32,390 nt of DNA from Alphaproteobacteria bacterium 46_93_T64 (lineage in GTDB: Bacteria > Pseudomonadota > Alphaproteobacteria > Sneathiellales > Sneathiellaceae), in contig MAAN01000028.1 of NCBI GenBank assembly GCA_002163135.1, positions 1 to 32,390 of the forward strand, written 5' to 3'. This document shows positions 15,573-23,473 of this stretch, piece by piece. Both the position numbers and the translations under genes were made by a program. Under the pieces are notes generated by a model, which searched no databases, was not told where the DNA came from, and saw only the letters and a program-made list of their open reading frames with translations. The number at the start of each line of letters is the position of its first letter. The stretch's first letter is position 1.

Positions 15573-17510
15573 TTAACTCTCCAACGCGGCATCGATAGCA
15601 GCTTCAATTTCTGCAATCTTGAACGGCTGACCTGTTACTTTAGTTATTGACTGTGCATCCAGTAGATACTGATCACGCAACACAGTCTTTAATTGTCCAT
15701 CATTCATTTCAGGAACGATCACCTTGTCATAGCCTGCAAGTAATTTGCCAAGGTTGGCGGGCAGTGGCCAAAGGTTTTTAATATGGATGTGCGCAACATC
15801 TTTGTTTTGGGCGATTTTGGTATTTACGGCACGGCTGATCGGACCAAAGGTTGAACCCCAACCGACAACCGCAAGCTTACCGCCTTCATTTCCCTGTTCT
15901 GGTTTGGCTGCAGGGATGTCATTGGCAATACCCAGAATTTTATTACGGCGAATATCTGTCATCCGCTGATGGTTTTCAGGCTCGTATGAAATGTGGCCGG
16001 TATCTTCTTCTTTTTCGATACCCCCGATACGATGTTCAAGACCTGGAGTACCCGGTACCGCCCAGTTACGGGCAAGTGTTTCCGGGTCCCGTTTAAACGG
16101 CAGAAAACCTTCTGCTTCGGTTGTGTGCTCTACCTTGAAAGTTTCTTTATCTTTCATAGAAGGGATTAGCCATGGTTCCGCGGCATTTCCGATGTAACCG
16201 TCTGTAAGTAGCATGACAGGTGTCATATACTTAGTAGCAAGGCGGCACGCCTCGATCGCAGTATCAAAACAGTCCCCAGGACCATGAGCTGCCAAAACAA
16301 CCAGCGGAGCGTCGCCATTACGGCCGTATACGGATTGATAAAGATCTGATTGTTCAGTTTTAGTAGGCAGTCCTGTAGAAGGTCCAGCCCGCTGCGAGTT
16401 CACAATAATCAAAGGTAATTCGGTTGAAATGGCAAGGCCAATAGCCTCGCCTTTTAGCGCGATCCCAGGACCTGATGAAGACGTCATGCCAAGAGAGCCT
16501 GCATATGATGCACCGATGGCGGAACAAATTGCCGCAATTTCATCTTCAGCCTGAAATGTCTTAACACCAAATTGTTTCATTTTTGCGAGCGAGTGCAAAA
16601 TAGGGGACGCGGGGGTAATCGGATAGGAGCCAAAGAAAATATCAAGTCCTGCGAGTTCCGCGCCGGCAACAAGACCCCATGCCAACGCTTCGCCGCCGGT
16701 AATGGTCCGATACACGCCCGGTTTCATCTCTGCAGGGGCAACAGAGAATAAGCCGATGCTGCCGCCAAGTTCCGCCGCTTCGCCGTAAATATGACCTGCG
16801 TTCAGGGCCGCAATATTGGCATCTGCGATGTCTGGGCGTTTTGCGAATTTTTTCTTAAGCCAGGCCACTGTTTCTTGGCGATTCCGCCCATAAATCCAGT
16901 ATACAAGACCCAAGATCCAGAAGTTCTTACAACGAAGTCCTTCTTTTTGACTGAGTCCAAATTCTTTGACAGCTTGCAGAACGTTCTTAGAGATATCAAT
17001 TTCTAAAACAGTGAAATTATCAAGAGAACCATCTTCGAGAGGATTGTTTTCGTATCCCGCCTTTTTTAAGTTTCTGGTACTAAAGGAGCCGGTATCAACA
17101 ATTACCGAGCCGCCGTTTCGTAAGAGTCCAATATTCACTTTCAAGGCAGCAGGGTTCAATGCGACCAATACATTTGGATCATCCCCATGCGTTTCGATGT
17201 GGCGCGCGCCAAAGTTAATTTGAAAGGCGGAGACACCAAAGGTTGTTCCGATAGGTGCGCGAATTTCAGCTGGGAAATCTGGGAATGTCGCAAGATCATT
17301 TCCAGCAAGAGCGGTGGTGTCAGTAAAGCGACTGCCCGTGATTTGAATGCCATCACCAGAATCGCCAGCAAAGCGGATTACAACGGATGGCAGGGAAGTA
17401 CGGTCTACAGCGCCTTCCTCTATATTAGTATTTATTTCGTTCAACTCTACTACTCGCTTCCTATTTTTGGCACATGAAGCTCCGAATTTTAAGCCAAGAC
17501 GGGGCGCCAT
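15573..17510 (-). CDS. korA: 2-oxoacid:ferredoxin oxidoreductase, fused gamma-alpha subunit
   Basis: About 645 residues. The N-terminal gamma domain starts SVVIRFAGDSGDGIQITG and includes the ITGSRF and RAPIGTTFGVSAFQ motifs. It is followed by the alpha (pyrimidine-binding) domain with YPITPASPILHSLA, FQAEDEIAAICSAIGASYAG and TSSSGPGIALK. This is the usual KorA gamma-alpha fusion. It is the first gene of korA-korB, with a one-base gap. The start is uncertain: the reading frame opens with TTG at 17558; ATG 17510 has no Shine-Dalgarno; TTG 17444 lies 12 bases after AGGAAG and would give the 20-residue lead before the conserved domain that homologues usually show. The enzyme's oxygen tolerance and ferredoxin partner cannot be read here. 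Confidence 0.92.
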   Translation of the reverse strand: MAPRLGLKFGASCAKNRKRVVELNEINTNIEEGAVDRTSLPSVVIRFAGDSGDGIQITGSRFTDTTALAGNDLATFPDFPAEIRAPIGTTFGVSAFQINFGARHIETHGDDPNVLVALNPAALKVNIGLLRNGGSVIVDTGSFSTRNLKKAGYENNPLEDGSLDNFTVLEIDISKNVLQAVKEFGLSQKEGLRCKNFWILGLVYWIYGRNRQETVAWLKKKFAKRPDIADANIAALNAGHIYGEAAELGGSIGLFSVAPAEMKPGVYRTITGGEALAWGLVAGAELAGLDIFFGSYPITPASPILHSLAKMKQFGVKTFQAEDEIAAICSAIGASYAGSLGMTSSSGPGIALKGEAIGLAISTELPLIIVNSQRAGPSTGLPTKTEQSDLYQSVYGRNGDAPLVVLAAHGPGDCFDTAIEACRLATKYMTPVMLLTDGYIGNAAEPWLIPSMKDKETFKVEHTTEAEGFLPFKRDPETLARNWAVPGTPGLEHRIGGIEKEEDTGHISYEPENHQRMTDIRRNKILGIANDIPAAKPEQGNEGGKLAVVGWGSTFGPISRAVNTKIAQNKDVAHIHIKNLWPLPANLGKLLAGYDKVIVPEMNDGQLKTVLRDQYLLDAQSITKVTGQPFKIAEIEAAIDAALES

Positions 17511-17558
17511 GTTGTAACGGTGAGCTTTTTTCGTAGGCGTCAGTAGCTTGACGTCCAA

Positions 17559-17731
17559 TACTTATAAAGGCACCAGTCTTATTTACCTATATATGTAACA
17601 TGTTCTATGCCGCTTCAATCCAGTATTGAAACTAAATATCGTATGTGTACATATAATAATCAATATCTAATGGCAAATATATTTTATATTTTCAAATTGT
17701 AAATAAAAAAAATATACAAAATTTAAGTGTA
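17559..17731. other. AT-rich spacer upstream of korA
   Basis: This strongly AT-rich 173-bp stretch, especially 17640-17735, must contain the korA-korB promoter and the end of the upstream TetR transcript. I see no convincing terminator hairpin and could not choose a -35/-10 pair with confidence. Confidence 0.4.
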
Positions 17732-18340
17732 TTATAGCTCAGGATCTGTTTTTAGGCCATCTTTTAGGAGGCGAACGAAGAAGATGCCAATTTGCTCTGG
17801 TGTTTGGCCGCCGGGGCGATACCAACTGGCAGACCAGTTTAATGATCCCAGCAGACTAAGTCTCAAAAGTGTTGGATCAACATCTTCCGGCAGTGGGAGT
17901 TTCTCAATAAGTTCCATGAAGAGCGCATCATAACTGTCCCGAATTTCAATTAAACGAATTCGGAGCGCTGGGGCAGCTCTTGAAATGTCGCCGCATAACA
18001 AGATCGAAAAATTGTTGCCGCCGAAAAGAGTGTTCATATGGGCGGCGGATGCTTTGTAAAGGCGCTCCCAAGGGTCTGAGCAGTCGTTTGTAGCCTCTAT
18101 AATGGCTTGGCTAATGAGACGCGTACCTTCTTCATAGGTAGCAATAATCAAATCATCTTTTGATGGGAAATGATAATACATGGAACCCGCCAACATGCCT
18201 GCTTCTCGGGCAATATCTCGCATTGACGTTGCATCATATCCACGTTGATTGAAGAGGTGGGCGGCAGCGGCCATCAATTCCAAGCGGCGGTTATCGCTTC
18301 GGTATGGATTGTCTTCTGATTTGGCTGATGTGTTGGTCAC
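17732..18340 (-). CDS. TetR/AcrR family transcriptional regulator
   Basis: A 202-residue protein with a typical TetR N-terminal HTH (about residues 18-65: LMAAAAHLFNQRGYDATSMR, DIAREAGMLAGSMYYHFPSK) and a divergent all-helical ligand domain with LxGSLNWSASWYRPGG near the C-terminus. The GSLNWSxxWY pattern is common in regulators of fatty-acyl or aromatic CoA metabolism, but the ligand is not predictable. The start is GTG with AGGGAA just upstream. It lies upstream of korA on the same strand, separated by 173 bp, so it may regulate korAB or itself; neither is shown. Confidence 0.9.
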   Translation of the reverse strand: MTNTSAKSEDNPYRSDNRRLELMAAAAHLFNQRGYDATSMRDIAREAGMLAGSMYYHFPSKDDLIIATYEEGTRLISQAIIEATNDCSDPWERLYKASAAHMNTLFGGNNFSILLCGDISRAAPALRIRLIEIRDSYDALFMELIEKLPLPEDVDPTLLRLSLLGSLNWSASWYRPGGQTPEQIGIFFVRLLKDGLKTDPEL

Positions 18341-18452
18341 TGAGCTTCCCTAACGAACAGTTGTTGTTCTTTAGTTTATGCACCTTCGACAGTATATCGG
18401 CAATACAAAATATCAATGAGGTGACTTTGAAAGCTCAGTGTATAATTTCGGT

Positions 18453-18914
18453 CTAGATAAGATCCTTCAAGCAAACCAGCGTGCTGTTCCACCCCTCTTC
18501 GTGGCGGCTCTTTGCTTCAAGGTCGATAAAGTTAGTATGGAGAAGCGTCATACGAGTTTTTCCGCTTTCTAAAGCCTTGAATTTTACAAAGACCTCCATT
18601 TGATGACCGGAGGTGCCATCTTCTTGTATCCAGCTCCATGTAAATGAGAGGCTGTGCGGCGGCGCAAATTCTGTGAATGCGCCCACAACTGTATGAGGTT
18701 CACCACTTTCTCCCATCATTGGGAAACAATATTCACCACCCAATTTTGCCTCACAAGTTGCATCCGGACAGCTCATGCCTTGCGGTCCCATCCACTTTCG
18801 CAGGACGTCCTGATTTGTCCAGGCATCAAACAGAGTTTCAATCGGGGCATCAAAATCGCGTTCAATTTCTAATTCCCTATCAGTTTCGGGAACGAGGGTT
18901 TGATGTTGTGTCAT
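18453..18914 (-). CDS. SRPBCC / AHSA1-domain protein
   Basis: A 153-residue START-like protein: ERDFDAPIETLFDAWTN, LRKWMGPQG, then EFAPPHSLSFTWSW and a C-terminal HEEGWNSTLVCLKDLI. These are hallmarks of the AHSA1/YndB group. The fold encloses a hydrophobic pocket, but the ligand is unknown. It is co-transcribed with the ArsR gene, the ATGA overlap linking the two. This ArsR-AHSA1 pairing is widespread in bacteria and suggests that the regulator controls its own partner. 'Activator of Hsp90' in the domain name should not be taken as function. Confidence 0.88.
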   Translation of the reverse strand: MTQHQTLVPETDRELEIERDFDAPIETLFDAWTNQDVLRKWMGPQGMSCPDATCEAKLGGEYCFPMMGESGEPHTVVGAFTEFAPPHSLSFTWSWIQEDGTSGHQMEVFVKFKALESGKTRMTLLHTNFIDLEAKSRHEEGWNSTLVCLKDLI

Positions 18915-19252
18915 TCACTTGGCTCCTTTTCCTTGGTTACTTCATCTAAATAGGTATCTAAAGCAGCAAAACGGTCTTCCCAGAATTTTCTGTATTGAGA
19001 AACCCAATCACTTGCCTGCTTAAATCCTCCGGCGTTGAGCGAGCATCTACGCCATTGCGCGTCAATTTTTCTTTCTATCAGGCCGGCATTTTCCAAAACT
19101 TTGAGATGCCTAGAAATAGCAGGAGCTGAAATCGCGAAAGGTTTGGCGAGTTCGCCTGCCGATTTTTCTCCTGTCGCTAACTGCTCCAGAATTTGTCGGC
19201 GTGTTTCGTCTGCAAGTGCTGCAAAAATTAATGAAAGTGGATTACTGGTCAT
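18911..19252 (-). CDS. ArsR-family winged-helix repressor
   Basis: 113 residues with the ArsR wHTH across about 8-80: ALADETRRQILEQLATGE, SAGELAKPFAISAPAISRHL, KVLENAGLIERK. The metal-binding CxC of arsenic sensors is absent, as is usual for the SdpR-like/AHSA1-linked group, so a metal ligand is unlikely. It overlaps the AHSA1 gene by 4 bp (ATGA). Upstream are a good promoter and a perfect TTAAC-N6-GTTAA palindrome overlapping the -10, so autorepression is the simplest reading. Confidence 0.92.
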   Translation of the reverse strand: MTSNPLSLIFAALADETRRQILEQLATGEKSAGELAKPFAISAPAISRHLKVLENAGLIERKIDAQWRRCSLNAGGFKQASDWVSQYRKFWEDRFAALDTYLDEVTKEKEPSE

Positions 19253-19270
19253 GTTTAACTCAATTATTAA

Positions 19271-19286
19271 TTAACAATTTAGTTAA
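19271..19286. promoter_or_regulatory. Likely ArsR operator, TTAAC-N6-GTTAA
   Basis: A perfect 5-bp inverted repeat with a 6-bp spacer sits 19 bp upstream of the arsR-type start and overlaps the predicted -10. Half-sites of this type are typical of SdpR-like ArsR regulators. A related partial copy (TTTAACT at 19254-19260) lies closer to the start and pairs with AGTTAAA at 19281-19287. Confidence 0.65.
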
Positions 19287-19310
19287 ATGCTAAATTCGAA
19301 CTTTTGTCAA
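19282..19310 (-). promoter_or_regulatory. sigma70-like promoter of the ArsR-AHSA1 operon
   Basis: On the minus strand a perfect -35 TTGACA (19305-19310) is followed after 17 bp by TTTAAC (19282-19287) as -10. The -10 overlaps the palindromic operator. Confidence 0.65.
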
Positions 19311-19327
19311 GTATGGAACAGTGTGTT

Positions 19328-20062
19328 TTAATTGTTTAGAAGGTTCTTAAGCAGGCGGAGCGCGCCTTCGGTTTCATCCATAGCACCGTTCAAAATGTTT
19401 CGGGCCTGATCTGATAGGGAGAGGTCAGTGTTTAGGGCCGCGATCGTTGTTTCACGCAATATAGGAAGAAATAAACGTAGGCTGAGTTCTTTTGGTGTCA
19501 GTCCGCCAGATGCACTTCCAAGATTCGATAGCGTCAGATCTGCAAGTTTTGCGGTTTTTTTTGTACCATTCAATCCGTCAGTTTGAACAAAAACCACACC
19601 GTTTTTCATTTGGAAGTTTTCGATAATTATTTTTTTCGCAGGGCCATGAAGCGATTTTTTTACAACTGAGTTTTCAATGTAGCGTTTCAAAGTCCGAAGG
19701 TTGTCCGACTTATCAGATATTTCGTAGACAACCTCAGGTGCGACAAGTGTCATTGCTTTGATGTTGATAACATCCGTATTTAAAGTTTCTGGATCGATCC
19801 AAAGTTCAATTCTGTCGAATGTGAAGGCGTTTTTTGATTTAAACCCGGCTGGGTTTTCAATTTGCATATGTATAAGCGTGGCAAGGCCCGTATTCGCTGA
19901 GTAGTCAGCTTCACCTAACGTCACTTTGGTCTGAGTGATCTCGCTACCCTTCGAGGCAATGGTTTCTGAAATAACAGAGCCAATAGATGAGTAAACAACT
20001 ATAATTCCCGCGATGAAGAGTGCGAGAACAATCGCCATTGCAATAGTGATGCCTTTTTTCAT
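19328..20062 (-). CDS. Membrane-anchored AsmA-like protein of unknown function
   Basis: A 244-residue protein with one N-terminal transmembrane segment (about 5-27) and a periplasmic body. The start of the body, SEITQTKVTLGEADYSANTG followed by IENPAGF and the FDRIELWIDPETL strand, matches the repeating beta-strand pattern of short AsmA/DUF748-like proteins ('NPAGF' is characteristic). Family members have been linked to outer-membrane lipid homeostasis, but for this short group the role is not established. AAAGGT precedes the ATG. It stands 75 bp upstream (minus-strand sense) of the ArsR operon and 90 bp downstream of the second TAXI gene; co-transcription is possible but not shown. Confidence 0.6.
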   Translation of the reverse strand: MKKGITIAMAIVLALFIAGIIVVYSSIGSVISETIASKGSEITQTKVTLGEADYSANTGLATLIHMQIENPAGFKSKNAFTFDRIELWIDPETLNTDVINIKAMTLVAPEVVYEISDKSDNLRTLKRYIENSVVKKSLHGPAKKIIIENFQMKNGVVFVQTDGLNGTKKTAKLADLTLSNLGSASGGLTPKELSLRLFLPILRETTIAALNTDLSLSDQARNILNGAMDETEGALRLLKNLLNN

Positions 20063-20152
20063 TTGTGGTGACCTTTGACGAGCAGATTGAAGCTGCGCAC
20101 TTTACGACAGGTCTGCATGTTTCAGCAAGAGGTGTCGCAAGGAGTAGGTCAC

Positions 20153-21280
20153 TTACTCATCAGCCAGTGTTATTTCACGTGTATATCGCCACCCTGATAC
20201 GAAGCTTTCTTCATCGGGATTAGCCGCTTTATAACTCTTAAAGGCTGCGACCAGTGCGTTTTGACGTTTTACCAATTTGAGTTGATGGAATTGTGCTGCA
20301 TCGCTCCAAATGCCAACTTCCTGAAAATAGCGGATTGCTCCATTATGATAGGGCATTACCCAAGTCAGATTCTGCCAAGACAAATTCCAACCCTCTGCGC
20401 TTGGTGTGTGTTCCTGGATGGCATCGAGATTTTCAGACATTGCTTTTGTCAGCGCATAGACTTCGTCTTCTGACTTATGGGCCGTTGTCAACAAAATGGG
20501 GTAGGGATGCGATAGTCCGCTCCAACTGTTCGGTTTTGAAAATGTCGTTACAGGCGATAAATATGGAGCAACGTCTTTTATCCGTCCAAGCTTCAATCGG
20601 TTTTTGGAGTTAAACGCAGGGAGAAATGCTTTTCTGCGCCCGCTCATAATTTTGTCGAGCTTGGGGGATGTTCCTGAGACAATAATGGCGTCGATCTGTT
20701 TTTTGAAAAACCCTTCAACAGCTTCATTGTAGCCAGGGTACGTCATTTTTTGAACATCACCCCAGCCAATATTTGCATATGAGAGAAATGCAGTCGTATT
20801 TGCATTAAGTTGATCCGCTCCTCTGATCCATGCAATACGTTTTCCTGTGAGATCTGACAGAGTTTTGGCTTTGCTATCTTTTGCAATTGCCAAATTATAA
20901 TGAAAGTCACTACTGGAAGAGAGGATTATACGAAGGGGTTGAGGGCCGAGTTCGTGTGTTTCGAATTGCAACAGTCCTTCTTGGGCGTAATAACTATCCA
21001 TCCCGCAAGCACAGTAATCGGCTTCTTGGGAGATTAGTAATTTCAGACGCGTTAGTCCAGAAGCCTCAGGTTTGATCTCGAAATTCTGTTGAGTGATGGC
21101 CTTAAGTGTCTCCGCTATGGCCATAGATTGCATGTAGCCAGATGTGGTGACGCCGTCACTTACAATTACTGTGGCCGGTTTGGCATTTTCTGCAGCAGCA
21201 GCTTGGATTTCAAATTGCCCTAACGATAAAAACAAAGCAGGCAGAAACCCGACCTTAAGCCATACTTTATTAGCGTTCAT
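20153..21280 (-). CDS. TAXI-family TRAP solute-binding protein, divergent second copy
   Basis: 375 residues with an N-terminal signal peptide (about 1-31, cleavage near AAAAENA). It matches the TAXI family: TSGYMQSMAIAETLK, LSDLTGKRIAWIRGADQLNA, and the C-terminal WVMPYHNGAIRYFQEVGIW. It is a clear paralogue of the protein at 23473-24615 (WAVPYHEAAVKYWSEVGVW there). It differs in having a CAC motif (C90, C92) where most TAXI proteins have hydrophobic/Asp residues. It lies downstream of the permease but is separated by two hairpins and has its own candidate promoter, with AAGGAG before the ATG. It could feed the same permease, or act as an extracytoplasmic sensor. Substrate unknown. Confidence 0.88.
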   Translation of the reverse strand: MNANKVWLKVGFLPALFLSLGQFEIQAAAAENAKPATVIVSDGVTTSGYMQSMAIAETLKAITQQNFEIKPEASGLTRLKLLISQEADYCACGMDSYYAQEGLLQFETHELGPQPLRIILSSSSDFHYNLAIAKDSKAKTLSDLTGKRIAWIRGADQLNANTTAFLSYANIGWGDVQKMTYPGYNEAVEGFFKKQIDAIIVSGTSPKLDKIMSGRRKAFLPAFNSKNRLKLGRIKDVAPYLSPVTTFSKPNSWSGLSHPYPILLTTAHKSEDEVYALTKAMSENLDAIQEHTPSAEGWNLSWQNLTWVMPYHNGAIRYFQEVGIWSDAAQFHQLKLVKRQNALVAAFKSYKAANPDEESFVSGWRYTREITLADE

Positions 21281-21325
21281 TTTTCTCTCCTTGGGCCGTG
21301 AAATCAGCTGCTAGATCCTTATATA

Positions 21326-21352
21326 ATTATAGTTTGGGTAGTGTTGGATCAA
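21326..21352 (-). promoter_or_regulatory. Candidate promoter of the second TAXI gene
   Basis: On the minus strand TTGATC (21347-21352) and a perfect TATAAT (21326-21331) are 15 bp apart; shifting to TAATTA gives 17 bp. It lies between the TRAP-operon hairpins and the gene, so the second TAXI gene could be expressed on its own. Confidence 0.4.
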
Positions 21353-21391
21353 TCTGTATTTTAGGTAGTTCCAGATTAATAGGGTAAACGT

Positions 21392-21430
21392 AAAAAAATC
21401 CCTGCGGAAATTAATCAGCAGGGATTTTTT
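21392..21430 (-). terminator. Terminator between TRAP permease and second TAXI gene
   Basis: The inverted repeat AAAAAAATCCCTGC (21392-21405) pairs with GCAGGGATTTTTT (21418-21430), with a 12-base loop. T-runs on both strands make it a likely bidirectional intrinsic terminator; on the minus strand it ends the TAXI-permease operon. Confidence 0.82.
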
Positions 21431-21436
21431 AAGTTT

Positions 21437-21473
21437 ATATTGAAAAGGGCAATCAGGTCACCCTTTTCAATAT
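21437..21473 (-). terminator. Hairpin immediately after the TRAP permease stop
   Basis: A perfect 13-bp stem (ATATTGAAAAGGG 21437-21449 with CCCTTTTCAATAT 21461-21473) abuts the permease stop codon. No T-run follows directly. It probably acts with the next hairpin, or protects the mRNA from 3' decay. Confidence 0.55.
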
Positions 21474-23473
21474 CAAGCGAGGAGCTGCGCTCCGTGTTTC
21501 TTATTTTGCATATAGGCAAGAAGCATTGCAGAGCCACCAAATATAACTGCGGTAACTGCAAGTTGTATATCCGAGAATGGGATAATGTTTCCGCCACCTG
21601 GTGTTGCAAAGCAAAGCCCCGCAAACATGATGAAGCCGCGAATTGGCCATCCCAATATTGCGTGGCGATGAAGATTGCCGATGCCCATCAAGTATCCTTG
21701 AAGTGCGCTGGCGATCAATATGACCCCGACAACTGCTGAGACAAACAAGAATGCGGTTCGGCTAAGATCCCCTTGCAGAATCAAAGCGGGATCCAAGACA
21801 AAGAAGAAAGGCACGAAATAAATAATCGAGCCTAATCTCATTGCTTCAAAACCGGTCTTCATCGGACTTGCGCCTGCAATAGACGCTGCTGCAAACGCTC
21901 CCAGAGCTACTGGAGGCGTAATGAAGGACACCATTCCCCAATATAGAATGAACAGATGAACTGCCATTGGGTTAAGTCCGCCTTGCACCAATGCTGGAGC
22001 CAGTACAATCGCTAGGAAGATATACGCAGCGGTTACTGTCATGCCGATACCCATAATAAAGCTGGTTATCGCGCCCATGAGAAGTAGGACAAGAATATTA
22101 CCACCAGCGATGAAAATGAGATCATTTACAAGAGTGCCAGCCATACCAGTAATAGACAGTGCGCCAACAATCATTCCGACACCAACAAGAATGGCGCCGA
22201 TCTCAGCGAGTAGCTTTCCTGTTGCTATAATAAAGTCGATGAAACCGCGTTTATTCCAGCGCGTATGCGGGAACACCTGATTGATCACGATTAACAGGAC
22301 AGTGGCATAGAACGGTGCGAGAACTTCCTGTTTTAAATACACCAGCATCACAACAAGCAAAACAAAAACCAAAATGAAATGCCATCCCTCTTTCAAGGTT
22401 TTTTTGACGCTCGGCAATTTTTCACGTGGAATACCCGGCATGTCATTTCGTGCAGCAAACGCATCAATTTGAATAAACAATGCGAGATAATACAGAACTG
22501 ACGGGATAATCGCAGCTACGGCAATAGTGATGTAAGGTACATCAAGAAATACCGCCATGATAAAGGCCGTTGATCCCATAATTGGCGGCATCAATACGCC
22601 ACCTGTAGAGGCGCACGCTTCTACGCCAGCTGCATAAGACCGGGAAAAGCCTGTTTTCCGCATCGCTGGAATTGTCAGGACGCCTGTTGTGATAACGTTT
22701 GAGACAACGCTACCACTCATGGAACCCATCAAACCACTGGAGAAGATTGCTACTTTTGCAGGGCCGCCGCGCACATGCCCTAAAAGAGCAAATGCCAGAT
22801 TAATGAAGAAAGTACCGCCACCTGTTTGAGTAAGAGCGACACCGAAAATCAAAAAGCCGATGACTAGGTTGGCAAGTGCCTGCATTGGTATGCCGAGCAT
22901 ACTTTCGGCGCTTAAAGCGTGATATGAAATTGTATCTGCCATGGAGCTGGAAAGACCGGAAATCGGCCCCGGCATCTTATCTGCATAAAGCGGATAAAGA
23001 GAGATCAGGAATACAATAACAAAAAGTGCTGTTCCTCCGGCTCTCCGTGTAGCTTCGAGTACCAAAGCCCACAGGATAATGCCAAGCACAACAACTTGTG
23101 TTGGTGCACCCATTTCCCATCCGCTGTCGACAATTAGTTCAGCGTTCACGAAGAAGTAGACGAGTAGGGCGAACATGAGACCAGCAGCACCAATGTCGTA
23201 CCAGGGTACTTTATTTTTGCTTGATTTTTCGGTGGCTGGGAAAATTAGAAAAGAGAGGGGGACGAGTAATCCAAAGAGAGCGTATTGGTACTTATTATCG
23301 AGCCAAACATGATTGATAAAGAAACCAAAATTGAACAACTGGTTGACGGCTAAGCCTACGACCAGGATCGTCGCAACAATAAGTACGATTTCCCACCCAG
23401 TCGAAAGCAAGCGATGGCGGCCACCTTCTTTGGTGTCCGCCTCCACTTCATTTTTATTATCCGTTAGTTCCAT
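21473..23473 (-). CDS. TRAP transporter permease, 4TM/12TM fused type
   Basis: A 666-residue, multi-span inner-membrane protein, the fused small (DctQ-like) plus large (DctM-like) permease that accompanies TAXI binding proteins. Recognisable segments are GVALTQTGGGTFFINLAFAL, ACASTGGVLMPPIMGSTAFI and the C-terminal YWGMVSFITPPVALGAFAAA. It is driven by an ion gradient and takes substrate from its periplasmic binding protein. Its start overlaps the stop of the TAXI gene by one base (TAATG), so the two are translationally coupled. The very N-terminus (about 1-25) is hydrophilic and cytoplasmic. Substrate not predictable; known TAXI systems include glutamate and 2-oxoglutarate transporters, but most are uncharacterised. 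Confidence 0.93.
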   Translation of the reverse strand: MELTDNKNEVEADTKEGGRHRLLSTGWEIVLIVATILVVGLAVNQLFNFGFFINHVWLDNKYQYALFGLLVPLSFLIFPATEKSSKNKVPWYDIGAAGLMFALLVYFFVNAELIVDSGWEMGAPTQVVVLGIILWALVLEATRRAGGTALFVIVFLISLYPLYADKMPGPISGLSSSMADTISYHALSAESMLGIPMQALANLVIGFLIFGVALTQTGGGTFFINLAFALLGHVRGGPAKVAIFSSGLMGSMSGSVVSNVITTGVLTIPAMRKTGFSRSYAAGVEACASTGGVLMPPIMGSTAFIMAVFLDVPYITIAVAAIIPSVLYYLALFIQIDAFAARNDMPGIPREKLPSVKKTLKEGWHFILVFVLLVVMLVYLKQEVLAPFYATVLLIVINQVFPHTRWNKRGFIDFIIATGKLLAEIGAILVGVGMIVGALSITGMAGTLVNDLIFIAGGNILVLLLMGAITSFIMGIGMTVTAAYIFLAIVLAPALVQGGLNPMAVHLFILYWGMVSFITPPVALGAFAAASIAGASPMKTGFEAMRLGSIIYFVPFFFVLDPALILQGDLSRTAFLFVSAVVGVILIASALQGYLMGIGNLHRHAILGWPIRGFIMFAGLCFATPGGGNIIPFSDIQLAVTAVIFGGSAMLLAYMQNKKHGAQLLA

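Noticed and set aside
15242-15598. Plus-strand open frames inside korA/korB and the TRAP/TAXI genes
   Set aside because: Antisense shadows of strongly conserved genes; no domain, no start signal.
5572-15616. N-terminal extension of korB to 15616
   Set aside because: The extra 15 residues overlap korA coding sequence and are unlike KorB N-termini; ATG 15571 has GGAGAG upstream and follows the korA stop by one base.
17640-17735. Very AT-rich stretch as a possible replication origin or attachment site
   Set aside because: No DnaA-box cluster, tRNA end or direct repeats seen; ordinary promoter/spacer DNA is the simpler reading.
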